Positions 42,061 through 51,787 of a stretch of DNA of 64,000 nt are shown piece after piece. Both the position numbers and the translations under genes were made by a program. Source of the DNA: Hyphomicrobiales bacterium (lineage in GTDB: Bacteria > Pseudomonadota > Alphaproteobacteria > Rhizobiales > Xanthobacteraceae); assembly GCA_017305715.1 (NCBI GenBank), contig JAFKKG010000018.1, positions 283,694 to 347,693 of the forward strand. The letters are read 5' to 3'. The notes under the pieces were generated by a model. That model had not been told where the DNA came from. It searched no databases and saw only the letters and a list, made by a program, of their open reading frames with translations. Positions within the stretch are counted from its first letter, which is position 1. Each line of letters begins with the position of its first letter.

Positions 42061-43128
42061 ATGGCTCGGATTACGTTGCGTCAATTGCTCGACCACGCGG
42101 CGGAGCATGATTACGGCGTGCCGGCCTTCAACATCAACAATATGGAGCAGGCACTGGCCATCATGGAGGCTGCTTCCAGCCTCGATGCGCCCGTCATCAT
42201 CCAGGCCTCGCGCGGCGCGCGCTCCTACGCCAACGACATCATGCTCAAGCACATGATGGACGCGGTCACCGAAATCTATCCGCAGATCCCGGTCTGCGTG
42301 CATCTCGATCACGGCAACGCGCCCGACACCTGCATGACCGCGATCCAGGCCGGCTTCACCTCGGTCATGATGGACGGTTCGCTGAAGGCCGACGGCAAGA
42401 GCCCGGCCGACTGGAATTACAATGTCGGCGTCACCAAGACCGTTACCGACATGGCCCATCTCGGCGGCATCTCGGTGGAAGGCGAACTCGGCGTGCTCGG
42501 CTCGCTCGAAACCGGCATGGGCGACAAGGAAGACGGCCACGGCGCCGAAGGCAAGCTGTCGCACGACCAGTTGCTGACCAATCCCGACGAAGCCGTGAAA
42601 TTTGTCAAAGAGACAAAAGTCGACGCGCTGGCGATCGCGATGGGCACCTCGCACGGCGCCTACAAGTTCACCCGCAAGCCGGACGGCGACATCCTCGCCA
42701 TGAACGTGATCGAGGAGATCCACCGCAAGCTGCCGAACACGCATCTGGTGATGCATGGTTCGTCCTCGGTGCCGCAGGATCTGCAGGACATCATCAACGC
42801 CAATGGCGGCAAGATGAAGCCGACCTGGGGCGTGCCGGTTTCCGAGATCCAGCGCGGCATCAAGCACGGCGTGCGCAAGATCAACATCGACACCGACAAC
42901 CGCATGGCGATGACCGGCCAGATCCGCAAGGTTTTGAAGGACAATCCGGAAGAGTTCGATCCGCGCAAATACCTCAAGCCCGCGATGGAAGCGATGACCA
43001 GGCTGTGCAAGCAGCGGCTGCAGGAATTCAACACTGCGGGCCAGGCCAGCAAGATCAAGAAGGTGCTGACCACGGCCGAAATGGCCAAGCGCTACGGCAA
43101 GGGCGAACTCGATCCCAAGGTCGCCTAA
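42061..43128 (+). CDS. fba: Fructose-bisphosphate aldolase, class II
   Basis: A 355-residue zinc-dependent aldolase of the CbbA/Calvin subtype. The motifs are [30 protein letters not shown], the zinc-binding [39 protein letters not shown] and [10 protein letters not shown]. It splits or forms fructose 1,6-bisphosphate and can act on sedoheptulose bisphosphate. The start at ATG 42061 has AAAGGGAGA upstream. It is followed 119 bp later by a class I enzyme for the same reaction. Confidence 0.97.
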   Translation: MARITLRQLLDHAAEHDYGVPAFNINNMEQALAIMEAASSLDAPVIIQASRGARSYANDIMLKHMMDAVTEIYPQIPVCVHLDHGNAPDTCMTAIQAGFTSVMMDGSLKADGKSPADWNYNVGVTKTVTDMAHLGGISVEGELGVLGSLETGMGDKEDGHGAEGKLSHDQLLTNPDEAVKFVKETKVDALAIAMGTSHGAYKFTRKPDGDILAMNVIEEIHRKLPNTHLVMHGSSSVPQDLQDIINANGGKMKPTWGVPVSEIQRGIKHGVRKINIDTDNRMAMTGQIRKVLKDNPEEFDPRKYLKPAMEAMTRLCKQRLQEFNTAGQASKIKKVLTTAEMAKRYGKGELDPKVA

Positions 43129-43247
43129 GCTCGCCTGACCCCGCGCCACCGCGTCGCGGCGGCTGACCGCCGCGACCAACGTTTTCTAGGCAATTGCCCG
43201 ATAACCGCCTATTTTGGTTGCAAGGCAGGTGCCTGGAGAACGGTTCA

Positions 43248-44273
43248 ATGAATCTCGCTGACCTCAACAAGGTCGCCCTCGCCATGGTCGTACCGGGCAA
43301 GGGCGTGCTCGCCGCCGACGAATCCTCAGGAACGATCAAGAAGCGCTTCGATGCCATCAACGTCGAATCGACCGAGGAAACACGCCGCGACTACCGGGAA
43401 ATGCTGTTTCGCTCGCAGGAGGCGATGAGCAAATACGTCTCGGGCGTCATCCTCTATGACGAAACCATCTGGCAGAACGCAAAAGACGGCACGCCGCTCG
43501 TCAAGCTGATCGAACAGTCAGGCGCCATCCCCGGCATCAAGGTCGATGAGGGAACGCAAGCGCTGCCGAACTGTCCCGGCGAACTGGTCACGGCGGGGCT
43601 CGACAAGCTCGCCGAACGGCTGAAGAAATATTACGAGCGCGGCGCGCGGTTCGCCAAATGGCGGGCGGTGATCGACATCGGCAAGAATATCCCCACCATG
43701 ACCGCGATCCACGTCAACGCGCATGCGCTCGCCCGTTACGCCGCGCTGTGCCAGCAGGCGCAGATCGTTCCGATTGTGGAACCGGAAGTGCTGATGGACG
43801 GCGATCATGACATCGATCGCTGCTTTGAGGTGACCCAGCGCGTCCTCAACAAGACGTTCCAGGAATTGCGCGTCCAGCGCGTCGCGCTGGAGGGCATGAT
43901 CCTGAAACCCAACATGGCGATCGCAGGCAAGAAAAGCGCAAAACCGTCATCCGTCGAAGAGGTCGCGGAGAAGACCATCCGGCTGCTGAAGAGCTGCGTT
44001 CCCGCTGCCGTGCCCGGCATTGCCTTCCTGTCCGGCGGACAATCCGACGAGGATGCCACCGCGCATCTCAACGCCATGAACCGGATCGGCAGCCTCCCCT
44101 GGAGGCTGACCTTCTCCTACGGCCGCGCGCTGCAGGCGGCGCCGCAGAAGGCGTGGTCGGGCAAGCCCGAGAACATCGCGGCCGGCCAGCGCGCTTTCAC
44201 CCACCGGGCACGGATGAATGCGCTGGCGAGCAAGGGCGAGTGGGAAGCCGGCCTGGAAAAGAAGGTCGCATAG
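43248..44273 (+). CDS. Fructose-bisphosphate aldolase, class I
   Basis: A 341-residue Schiff-base aldolase. It has MNLADLNKVALAMVVPGKGVLAADESSGTIKKRFD, FRSQEAMSKYVSGVILYDETI, FAKWRAVIDIG, the nucleophilic lysine in LEGMILKPNM, and LSGGQSDEDAT with FSYGRALQ. This is the eukaryote-like class I family, unrelated in fold mechanism to the class II enzyme encoded directly upstream. ATG 43248 has GGAGAACGG upstream. It is nearly contiguous with the thiE-like gene. Confidence 0.97.
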   Translation: MNLADLNKVALAMVVPGKGVLAADESSGTIKKRFDAINVESTEETRRDYREMLFRSQEAMSKYVSGVILYDETIWQNAKDGTPLVKLIEQSGAIPGIKVDEGTQALPNCPGELVTAGLDKLAERLKKYYERGARFAKWRAVIDIGKNIPTMTAIHVNAHALARYAALCQQAQIVPIVEPEVLMDGDHDIDRCFEVTQRVLNKTFQELRVQRVALEGMILKPNMAIAGKKSAKPSSVEEVAEKTIRLLKSCVPAAVPGIAFLSGGQSDEDATAHLNAMNRIGSLPWRLTFSYGRALQAAPQKAWSGKPENIAAGQRAFTHRARMNALASKGEWEAGLEKKVA

Positions 44274-44275
44274 CG

Positions 44276-44971
44276 TTGGCCACCAAACCTGTTCCGCCGC
44301 GCCCGGCGCCGCGCCTCTATCTCGCTAGCCCCGTCGTGGACGATCCCTCGCAGCTCGTGGCCAGCCTTCCCGGCCTGCTCGCCGCCGCCGATGTTGCCGC
44401 CGTGCTGCTGCGGCTGCGCGAGACCGACCAGCGCACCATGATCTCGCGCATCAAGGCGCTGGCGCCCCCGGTACAGGATGGCGGCGCCGCGCTGCTGCTC
44501 GATGGCCATGTCGAACTCGTCGCCCGTGGCGGCGCCGACGGCGCGCATCTGACCGGGCTGGCTGCCCTGGAAGACGCCATGCCGTCGCTCAAACCCGACC
44601 GCATCGCCGGCGTCGGCGGCCTCGCCACACGGCACGATTCGATGGCTGCGGGCGAAGCGGGCGCGGATTACGTGCTGTTCGGCGAACCTGACATGAAGGG
44701 TGAACGCCCCTCGAGCGAGGCGATTGCCGAGCGCCTGCAATGGTGGGACGAATTGTTCGAACCGCCCTGCGTCGGCTTTGCGGTCTCGCGCGAGGAAGCC
44801 CGCGAATTCGCCGCAGCGGGCGCGGATTTCGTGCTGGTCGGTGAATTCATCTGGGCCGATCCGCGCGGGCCGGAGGCGGCGCTGATCGAGGTCGGACAGG
44901 CGATCACGCAAGCGCATGCGGCAGCGTTTGGAAAAGTCACGACGACCGGCAAGACGACCGAGCGGGGATAG
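44276..44971 (+). CDS. thiE: Thiamine phosphate synthase-like protein
   Basis: A 231-residue TIM barrel. RLYLASPVV at the start, LLLDGHVELVARGGADGAHLTG, GVGGLATRHDSMAAGEAGADYVLFG and FVLVGEFIW correspond to the ThiE/TenI fold. ThiE joins HMP-PP and thiazole phosphate to give thiamine phosphate. The typical phosphate-binding HVGQxD motif of strict ThiE is degenerate (GAHLTG), so it may be a ThiE paralogue. TTG 44276 is taken as start, two bases after the aldolase stop, and the frame upstream overlaps that gene. Thiamine diphosphate is the cofactor of tkt upstream. Confidence 0.75.
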   Translation: MATKPVPPRPAPRLYLASPVVDDPSQLVASLPGLLAAADVAAVLLRLRETDQRTMISRIKALAPPVQDGGAALLLDGHVELVARGGADGAHLTGLAALEDAMPSLKPDRIAGVGGLATRHDSMAAGEAGADYVLFGEPDMKGERPSSEAIAERLQWWDELFEPPCVGFAVSREEAREFAAAGADFVLVGEFIWADPRGPEAALIEVGQAITQAHAAAFGKVTTTGKTTERG

Positions 44972-44979
44972 TGCCGGGC

Positions 44980-46074
44980 ATGAAGCTGCTGCGTCCGATA
45001 TCGATCTTCGCGTGCTGCCTGCTGGCGGCGTCGGGCGCGTCGGCGCAAATTTCACTGACACCGCCCGCCGCGCAAGCGCCGCCGCCGGCCAGCAAGCCGG
45101 CCGCGAAGAAAGAGGCGCCCAAGGAGACGCAAAAGCCGAAAGCGTCCGCCGTCGCCAAGAAGCCAGCCGCGACGCCCAAAACCGCGGCAACGCCGACACC
45201 GGCCCCCTCGCCGACGCCCGCCTTCGAGGATCCCAATGTCGATCTGGTCTACGGCGCCTATCAGCGCGGACTCTACAAGACCGCGCTCGATCTGGCGCTG
45301 ACGCGGGCGCAATATGCCGGCGACGCCAAGGCGATGACGATGATCGGCGAGCTCTACTCCGGCGCGCTCGGCGTCAAGCGTGACTATGCGAAAGCCATCG
45401 AATGGTACCAGCGCGCCGCCGACGCCGGCGACCGCGAGGGCATGTTTGCGCTGGCGATGATGAAGCTCGCCGGCCGCGGCGGCCCGGTCAACCGCGAGCA
45501 GGCCGTCAAGCTGCTCGCCTCCTCCGCCAAGCTCGGCAATCCCAAGGCGGCGTATAATCTCGCGCTGCTCTATCTCGACGGGCAGACGCTGCCGCAGGAC
45601 CTGAAACGCTCCGCCGAATTGCTGCGGGTCGCGGCGGACGCCGGCAACGCGGAAGCGCAATACGCATTGGCGACCTTCTACAAGGAAGGCACCGGCGTCC
45701 CAAAGGACATCGACAGGGCGGTGCGCCTGCTGCAGGCCGCGTCGCTGGCCGACAATGTCGATGCCGAGGTCGAATACGCCATTGCGCTCTATAATGGCAC
45801 CGGCACGCCGAAAAACGAGGCTGCGGCGGTGGCGCTGCTGCGCAAGGCCGCCCGCCAGAACAGCCCGATCGCGCAGAACCGCCTCGCCCGCGTGCTGACC
45901 AGTGGCCAGGGTGCGCCGATGGACAAGGTCGAGGCCCTGAAATGGCACATTGTCGCCAAAACCGCCGGCAAGGGCGATCCGACCCTGGACGAGATGCTGG
46001 CGGACCTCAGCCCCGAGGACCGCGCCAAGGCCCAGGAGGCCGCCCGTAAATGGATCGGCAACGATAAGAAATGA
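44980..46074 (+). CDS. Secreted SEL1-repeat protein
   Basis: A 364-residue protein. A signal peptide (MKLLRPISIFACCLLAASGASA) is followed by a Pro/Ala/Lys-rich linker to about residue 80. Then come SEL1-like TPR repeats, for example AMTMIGELYSGALGVKRDYAKAIEWYQRAADAG, PKAAYNLALLYLDG, EAQYALATFYKEGTGV. SEL1 proteins mediate protein contacts in the periplasm. An alternative GTG at 44971 overlaps the upstream stop (ATAGTG), so this gene is coupled to the thiE-like gene. Confidence 0.85.
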   Translation: MKLLRPISIFACCLLAASGASAQISLTPPAAQAPPPASKPAAKKEAPKETQKPKASAVAKKPAATPKTAATPTPAPSPTPAFEDPNVDLVYGAYQRGLYKTALDLALTRAQYAGDAKAMTMIGELYSGALGVKRDYAKAIEWYQRAADAGDREGMFALAMMKLAGRGGPVNREQAVKLLASSAKLGNPKAAYNLALLYLDGQTLPQDLKRSAELLRVAADAGNAEAQYALATFYKEGTGVPKDIDRAVRLLQAASLADNVDAEVEYAIALYNGTGTPKNEAAAVALLRKAARQNSPIAQNRLARVLTSGQGAPMDKVEALKWHIVAKTAGKGDPTLDEMLADLSPEDRAKAQEAARKWIGNDKK

Positions 46075-46164
46075 CGCCTTGACGGCGACACATCGTCAGG
46101 GCACCCAATCCCCCAATCCTCAGGCGGCATTGGCCGTTTCCTCTCACCACGCAAGCCCCGCATC

Positions 46165-46953
46165 ATGCTGCACTCAGCCCTTATCAACGTCATGGTGAAA
46201 GCCGCGCGCCACGCCGGCCGCAGCCTCAAGCGCGACCTCGGCGAAGTCGAGCATCTGCAGGTGTCGCTGAAGGGGCCGGCGAACTTCGTCACCATGGCCG
46301 ACAAGCGCGCCGAGGAACTGCTCTATGCGGATCTGACCAAGTCGCGGCCGGGTTACGGCTTCATCGGCGAGGAAGGCGGCACCCGCGAAGGCGCCGACAA
46401 GAGCCACACCTGGATCGTCGATCCCCTGGACGGCACCACGAATTTCCTGCACGGCATTCCGCAATTTGCGATCTCGATCGGCCTGCAGCGCGAAGGTGTC
46501 ATCATCGCCGGCGTGATCTACAACCCCGCCAATGACGAACTGTACATTGCCGAGCGCGGCAAGGGCGCCTTCCTCAACGACCAGCGGCTGCGTGTCGCCG
46601 GCCGCCGCAAGCTCGACGAATGCGTGATCGGCTGCGGCCTGCCGCATATCGGGCGCGGCGATCATGCCCAGTCGCGGCTGGAAATGACCGCGATGCAGGA
46701 AAGGGTGGCAGGACTTCGCCGGTTTGGCGCGGCCTCGCTCGACCTGGCGTTCGTCGCCGCCGGACGCCTCGACGGCTATTGGGAACGCAATCTGCAGCCC
46801 TGGGACATGGCCGCCGGACAGATCATGATCCGCGAAGCCGGCGGCGTCGTCTCCGGCATGGCGGGCGATGACGACCCGCTCAAGACAGGCCACGTGATCG
46901 CGGGCAACGAGTTCGTCCACAAAGAGCTCGTGAAGATTCTCAAGCCGCTATAG
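46165..46953 (+). CDS. suhB: Inositol monophosphatase family protein
   Basis: A 262-residue Mg2+-dependent phosphatase. The motifs are GEEGGTREGADKSHTWIVDPLDGTTNFLHG (the WxxDPxDGTxNF signature), FAISIGLQREG and the second metal-site motif ERNLQPWDMAAGQIMIREAGG. It dephosphorylates myo-inositol 1-phosphate or related sugar phosphates. ATG 46165. A 47-codon ORF begins 11 bp after its stop. Confidence 0.93.
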   Translation: MLHSALINVMVKAARHAGRSLKRDLGEVEHLQVSLKGPANFVTMADKRAEELLYADLTKSRPGYGFIGEEGGTREGADKSHTWIVDPLDGTTNFLHGIPQFAISIGLQREGVIIAGVIYNPANDELYIAERGKGAFLNDQRLRVAGRRKLDECVIGCGLPHIGRGDHAQSRLEMTAMQERVAGLRRFGAASLDLAFVAAGRLDGYWERNLQPWDMAAGQIMIREAGGVVSGMAGDDDPLKTGHVIAGNEFVHKELVKILKPL

Positions 46954-46963
46954 CGGCGTTGCG

Positions 46964-47107
46964 ATGCGCAAGGTCGCCATCACAGCCGGCGTCGCCGCTG
47001 CCGCGACCTTCTCCGCTCTGATGCTGGCGCTCTATCCCTGGCGCATAGAGCCGGCAACAGGTCAGTGCGATCCCAAACCACCGGCCTCCGGTTTTACGGT
47101 AGAATAG
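46964..47107 (+). CDS. Possible small membrane-anchored protein (47 aa)
   Basis: ATG 46964 to TAG 47107. The sequence begins MRKVAITAGVAAAATFSALM, a basic then hydrophobic signal or anchor segment, and includes YPWRIEPATGQCDP. It ends 14 bp before the convergent RND gene stop. It follows the inositol monophosphatase by 10 bp, so it could be co-transcribed. There is no clear Shine-Dalgarno. Function unknown. Confidence 0.4.
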   Translation: MRKVAITAGVAAAATFSALMLALYPWRIEPATGQCDPKPPASGFTVE

Positions 47108-47121
47108 TCACGACGCCGTCC

Positions 47122-50100
47122 CTACTCCGCCGCCGCGTGTGCGCCAGCCTCGGCCTTCACCACCTTCTCCCGGTCCCCCGCCAGCACCCGCTGCACGGTG
47201 ACGAAGAACACCGGCACCATCAACAGCGCCAGGATCACGACCGCGATCATGCCGCCCATCACGCTGGTGCCGAGCGCCTGCTGGCTGGCGCCGCCGGCGC
47301 CTGACGCGATCACCATCGGCAGCACGCCGCAGACGAAAGCAAGACCGGTCATCAGGATCGGGCGGAAACGCAGGGTGCAGGCTTCGATCGTCGCCTCGAT
47401 CAGGGGCTTGCCCTGCGCGCGCAAATCCTTGGCGAATTCGATGATGAGGATGGCGTCCTTGGCGGCAAGCCCGATGATCGTGATCAGGCCGACGGTGAAA
47501 TAGACGTCGTTCGGCAAACCCCGCATCGTTGCCGCGACCACCGCGCCGCAGATTCCGAGCGGCACCGTCAGCAGCACGGCCAGCGGAATGGTCCAGCTCT
47601 CATAGAGCGCGGCCAGACACAGGAACACGACGAGCGCCGACAGCCCGAGCAGGAACGGCGCCTGTGAGCCCGACAGCTTTTCCTGCAGCGACTGCCCGGT
47701 CCATTCATAGCCGAAACCGCGCGGCAGCTTGCCCGCGAGCCGCTCCATCTCGGCGATGGCATCGCCGGAGGTGAAGCCGGGCTTCGCCTCACCGCTGATG
47801 CGCACCGCGGGATAATAATTGAAGCCGGCGATCTGCGTCGGCCCCTTCGACCATTCGACGCTGGCGAACGAGGAAAACGGCACCAGCTGGCCGCGGCTGT
47901 TCTTGACGTTGTAATTCAGGATGTCGTCGGCGTTCATGCGGCTGCCGCGGTCGGCCTGCACGATCACGCGCTGCATCCGGCCGCGGTTCGGGAAGTCGTT
48001 GATGTAGTTCGAGCCGAGATTGGTCGAGATCGTGTTGTTGATGTCCTCGAAGGTGACGCCGAATGCGCCGGCCTTCTCGCGGTCGATCATCAGATTGACC
48101 TGCGGGCCCGGCGGCAGGCCCTCGACATAGACCTTTTGCAACACGCGGCTGGCATTGGCTTCCGCGATCAGCTGTTCGGCGGCCGCCACCAGCGCCGGAT
48201 AGCCCTTCTGGCCACGGTCCTGCAGGCGGAACGAGAAGCCCGAGGAATTGCCGAGATTGTCGATCGGCGGCGGCTGCAATGCGGAAATCCGGGCATCGCG
48301 GATCGACGACAGGTCGCGGTTGATGTCGTTGACGATCGCAGCCGCCGAATCCTTCGGCCCGCGTTCCGACCAGTCCTTCAGCGTGATGAAGGCCTGCGCG
48401 GTGTTGATGCCCTGGCCGAGGAAGCTGAAGCCGGTCAGGAACGTGACGTTCTCGACGCCTTCGCGCTTGGCCAGATATTGCTCGACCTTCTCGACCGCGG
48501 CTTCGGTGCGGGCATAGGACGAGTCCGCCGGCGTCTGCACGTCGGTGGTGATAAAGCCCTGGTCGTCCACGGGGAGGAAGCCGCCGGGCAGACGAACGAA
48601 CGCCCAGCCCAGTCCGACGATCAGCGCCGCATAGATCAGCATCAGCCGACCCGTGCGTTTCAGCGAATGCCCGACGACGCGCGAATAGCCGTCCTTGGTG
48701 CCATCGAGCGCGCGGTTGAACCAGCCGAACACGCCCTTCCTGGCATGGCCGTGGCCGGCTTTGACCGGTTTGAGCAAGGTCGCGCACAGCGCCGGCGTCA
48801 GCGACATCGCCAGCAGCGCCGAGAACGCGATCGCCGACACCATCGTCACCGAGAACTGCCGGTAGATGACGCCGACCGAGCCCGGGAAGAACGCCATCGG
48901 CACGAACACCGCGATCAGCACCAGCGTGATGCCGATGATCGCGCCGGTGATCTGCGACATCGCCTTGCGGGTGGCCTCCTTCGGCGGCAGGCCTTCCTCG
49001 GCCATGATGCGCTCGACGTTCTCGACCACGACGATGGCGTCGTCGACCAGAATACCGACCGCCAGCACCATGCCGAACATCGTCAGCATATTGATGGAGT
49101 AGCCCGCGGCAAGCAGCATCGCGCAGGTGCCGAGCAGCGCCACCGGCACCACGATGGTCGGGATGATGGTGTAGCGGATGTTCTGAAGGAACAGGAACAT
49201 CACGATGAAGACCAGCACGATGGCTTCGACCAGCGTGGTCAGCACCTTCTCGATCGAGGCCTTCACCACCGGAGTGATGTTGTAGGGAATTTCATAGGCG
49301 ATATTGGCCGGGAAGAAGCGGGACAGCTCGTTCATCTTGGCTTCGACGGCGCTGGCGGTCGCCAGCGCGTTGCCGGTCGGCGACAGCAGCACCGAAAGGC
49401 CGGCGGTCGGCTTGCCGTCCAGCCGCGTGTTGAACTGATAGCTCAATCCGCCGATCTCGATCCGGGCGACATCGCGCAGCCGCACCGTCGAGCCGTCCTT
49501 GTTGGCGCGCAGGATGATGGCGCCGAATTCATCCGGCGACGACAATTGCCCCTTGACCAGCACCAGCGCCGAGATCCGCTGGTCCGACGTGCTAGGCTCA
49601 GCGCCGACGCTGCCCGAGGCGACCTGGGCGTTCTGCGCCGTGATCGCCTTGTTGACGTCGTCGGCGGTCAGGCCATAGCCGACCAGCTTCGCCGGATCGA
49701 CCCAGATCCGCAGCGAGCGTTCGGTGGAATAGAGCGTGGCGCGGCCGACGCCGGGAATGCGCCTGATTTCGCCGAGCACGTTGCGGATCATGAAATCGCC
49801 GAGGCCGACCTCGTCGAGACTGCCGTCGGTCGAGCGCAGCGTGATGATCTGCAGCACCGCGCTGGAGGCTTCCTCGACCAGGATGCCCTGCTGGATCACC
49901 GCGCGCGGCAGCCGCGCCTCGACGCGCTTGAGGCGGTTCTGCACTTCCACCGAGGCCGCGCCGGTGTCGGTGCCCGGCACGAAATTGGCGATGATTTCGA
50001 CCTGGCCGAGCGAGTCCGAGGTGGATTCGAAGTTCAGGATGCCGTTGGCGCCGTTGAGCTCTTCCTCGATCAGCCGCGTGACGCTGTTGTAGAGGTTTTC

Positions 50101-50262
50101 CGGCGATGCGCCGGGATAACTGGTCGAAATCGAGATCGAGGGCGGCGCAATGATCGGATATTGCGCGACCGCCAATAGCGGAATCGAAATGGCGCCGATC
50201 AGGCAAATGAAAAGCGCGACGACCCAGGCGAAGATCGGCCTGTCGATGAAGAAACTGGGCAT
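47122..50262 (-). CDS. RND efflux transporter permease (HAE1/AcrB-like)
   Basis: A 1046-residue inner-membrane pump with 12 transmembrane segments and two large periplasmic loops. It starts MPSFFIDRPIFAWVVALFICLIG. TM4 carries the proton-relay Asp pair in AVGILVDDAIVVVENVERIMAEEG. YPGASPENLYNSV and the hydrophobic C-terminal half (GLITIIGLAAKDAILIIEFAKDL) are typical. It exports hydrophobic or amphiphilic drugs by proton antiport with the adaptor encoded immediately upstream (6-bp gap). No outer-membrane channel or TetR regulator gene is adjacent, so a distant TolC-like partner is expected. Confidence 0.97.
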   Translation of the reverse strand: MPSFFIDRPIFAWVVALFICLIGAISIPLLAVAQYPIIAPPSISISTSYPGASPENLYNSVTRLIEEELNGANGILNFESTSDSLGQVEIIANFVPGTDTGAASVEVQNRLKRVEARLPRAVIQQGILVEEASSAVLQIITLRSTDGSLDEVGLGDFMIRNVLGEIRRIPGVGRATLYSTERSLRIWVDPAKLVGYGLTADDVNKAITAQNAQVASGSVGAEPSTSDQRISALVLVKGQLSSPDEFGAIILRANKDGSTVRLRDVARIEIGGLSYQFNTRLDGKPTAGLSVLLSPTGNALATASAVEAKMNELSRFFPANIAYEIPYNITPVVKASIEKVLTTLVEAIVLVFIVMFLFLQNIRYTIIPTIVVPVALLGTCAMLLAAGYSINMLTMFGMVLAVGILVDDAIVVVENVERIMAEEGLPPKEATRKAMSQITGAIIGITLVLIAVFVPMAFFPGSVGVIYRQFSVTMVSAIAFSALLAMSLTPALCATLLKPVKAGHGHARKGVFGWFNRALDGTKDGYSRVVGHSLKRTGRLMLIYAALIVGLGWAFVRLPGGFLPVDDQGFITTDVQTPADSSYARTEAAVEKVEQYLAKREGVENVTFLTGFSFLGQGINTAQAFITLKDWSERGPKDSAAAIVNDINRDLSSIRDARISALQPPPIDNLGNSSGFSFRLQDRGQKGYPALVAAAEQLIAEANASRVLQKVYVEGLPPGPQVNLMIDREKAGAFGVTFEDINNTISTNLGSNYINDFPNRGRMQRVIVQADRGSRMNADDILNYNVKNSRGQLVPFSSFASVEWSKGPTQIAGFNYYPAVRISGEAKPGFTSGDAIAEMERLAGKLPRGFGYEWTGQSLQEKLSGSQAPFLLGLSALVVFLCLAALYESWTIPLAVLLTVPLGICGAVVAATMRGLPNDVYFTVGLITIIGLAAKDAILIIEFAKDLRAQGKPLIEATIEACTLRFRPILMTGLAFVCGVLPMVIASGAGGASQQALGTSVMGGMIAVVILALLMVPVFFVTVQRVLAGDREKVVKAEAGAHAAAE

Positions 50263-50268
50263 ATGAAA

Positions 50269-51477
50269 TTACCGTTGCGCTTGCGCGGCCGGCTTGGCGC
50301 GGGGGCCGAAATCGGCCGACGCGTCGGCCTCCGTCAGGAGTTGCGGCCGAACCTTGTCGCCGGCGGCAAATTTCTGAAAACCTTCGACCACGACCTTGTC
50401 GCCCGATTTCAGGCCCTCGGTGACGAACCATTGGCCGCCTTGCACCGAACCGGTACGCACGGGCTGGACGGCGATGCGGCCATCATCCTTGACCACGAAC
50501 ACTTCACTGCCGCCGCCGCCATTGCGCTGGATCGCCTGCTGCGGCACCGCGATGGCGTCGCTATCGATGCCCTGCTCGATCAGCACACGGACATACATGC
50601 CCGGCAGCAATTCACGGTTCGGATTGGGAAACTCGCCGCGCAACGTCACCTGCCCGGTCTGGGCATCGACCTTGGCCTCCGAGAACAGCAATTTGCCGAC
50701 CTGCGGATAGACCGAGCCATCGTCCAGCACCAGGCGCACCTTCATGGCGTCAGGCGCGATGCGGTCGAGATCGCCGCTCTCGAACGCGCGGCGCAGCTGA
50801 TTGAGCTCGGTTACCGATTGGGTGAAATCGGCATAGATCGGATCGAGTTGCTGGATCGTCGCCAGACTCTGCGCATCGTTCTGCACCACGAGCGCGCCTT
50901 CGCTCACCAGCGCGGCGCCGACCACGCCATCGATCGGCGCGCGGATGGTCGCGTAATCCAGATTGAGCCTGGCGCGGGCGACATCGGCCTTGCGGCCCTC
51001 GACATCGGCGGCGGCCTGCCGCTCGGCCGAGACGGCTTTTTCGTTCTCGGCTTCAGGCGATGCGCGCTGGCTGGTGAGCGTCGCGATGCGGCGCGCGTGC
51101 GATGCGGCCTGGTCATGCGTGGCCTGGGCGCGCGCCAGAGCCGCCTCGGCCGATTGCAATTCGACCTCGAACGGCCGCGGATCGATCCTGTAGAGCGGTT
51201 CGCCGGCCTTGACCTCGCTGCCCTGGTGGAACAGGCGCGCGACCACGATGCCGGACACCCGGGGGCGCACTTCGGAAACACGCGTCGGCGAGATACGTCC
51301 CGGCAGTTCGCGAACGATCGCACGGGCCTGCGGCCGCACCACGATGACGCTGACGTCTGGCTCGGCAGCAGGAACGGCAGCCGTCGCGACCTTCGGCTCC
51401 TCGCATCCCGCGAGCAGCGGCGCCATCGCAAGAAGCATCAGCGAGATGCATGCCGAGTGCGCACGAAATCCAGACAT
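50269..51477 (-). CDS. RND efflux periplasmic adaptor subunit (membrane fusion protein)
   Basis: A 402-residue lipoprotein-like adaptor: signal with MLLAMAPLLAGCEEP (lipobox LAGC), PGRISPTRVSEVRPRVSGIVVARLFHQGSEVKAGEPLYRIDPRPFEVELQSAEAAL, the biotinyl-lipoyl-like and hairpin regions, and VNYATIRAPIDGVVG-type barrel motif (DYATIRAPIDGVVGAAL). It bridges the RND pump and the outer-membrane channel. It is the first gene of the two-gene operon; the promoter is in 51478-51787. Confidence 0.95.
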   Translation of the reverse strand: MSGFRAHSACISLMLLAMAPLLAGCEEPKVATAAVPAAEPDVSVIVVRPQARAIVRELPGRISPTRVSEVRPRVSGIVVARLFHQGSEVKAGEPLYRIDPRPFEVELQSAEAALARAQATHDQAASHARRIATLTSQRASPEAENEKAVSAERQAAADVEGRKADVARARLNLDYATIRAPIDGVVGAALVSEGALVVQNDAQSLATIQQLDPIYADFTQSVTELNQLRRAFESGDLDRIAPDAMKVRLVLDDGSVYPQVGKLLFSEAKVDAQTGQVTLRGEFPNPNRELLPGMYVRVLIEQGIDSDAIAVPQQAIQRNGGGGSEVFVVKDDGRIAVQPVRTGSVQGGQWFVTEGLKSGDKVVVEGFQKFAAGDKVRPQLLTEADASADFGPRAKPAAQAQR

Positions 51478-51787
51478 TGAAAGGCCGCCCCTTGGTCGAG
51501 TTGAAGCGCAAACGCAAATGCGCGCGCGGCCGTCCCGATGACGCCGCGTTGTTGTTGGGAGGAGGATAGGGTCAGCTTGCTGCGATGCAATACGTTTCGT
51601 GGCGGCCCAATGTCACACGACGCTATCATCCTGAATAAACGAGGCTTTTGGCGACTCACCGGATTGTGACAGAGATCAATTTCAGCGTGTCGGAATGGAA
51701 CTGGACAGCGTTGGGTCATTTCGACGCGCAACAAAACAGGATCGCGCGGGTTGGCGAAAAAACTGGCGCGAATCACGCGATCTCCCG
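51478..51787. other. Intergenic region between RND operon and methyltransferase gene
   Basis: About 310 bp without a convincing ORF. It should hold the promoter of the RND operon (reading left). No operator palindrome, repeat of the families seen elsewhere, or RNA structure was recognised. The methyltransferase stop codon lies at its right end. Confidence 0.5.

Noticed and set aside
48136-50178. A 680-codon open frame opposite the RND permease
   Set aside because: Shadow of the RND gene, dominated by Arg, Asp, Gln and His.
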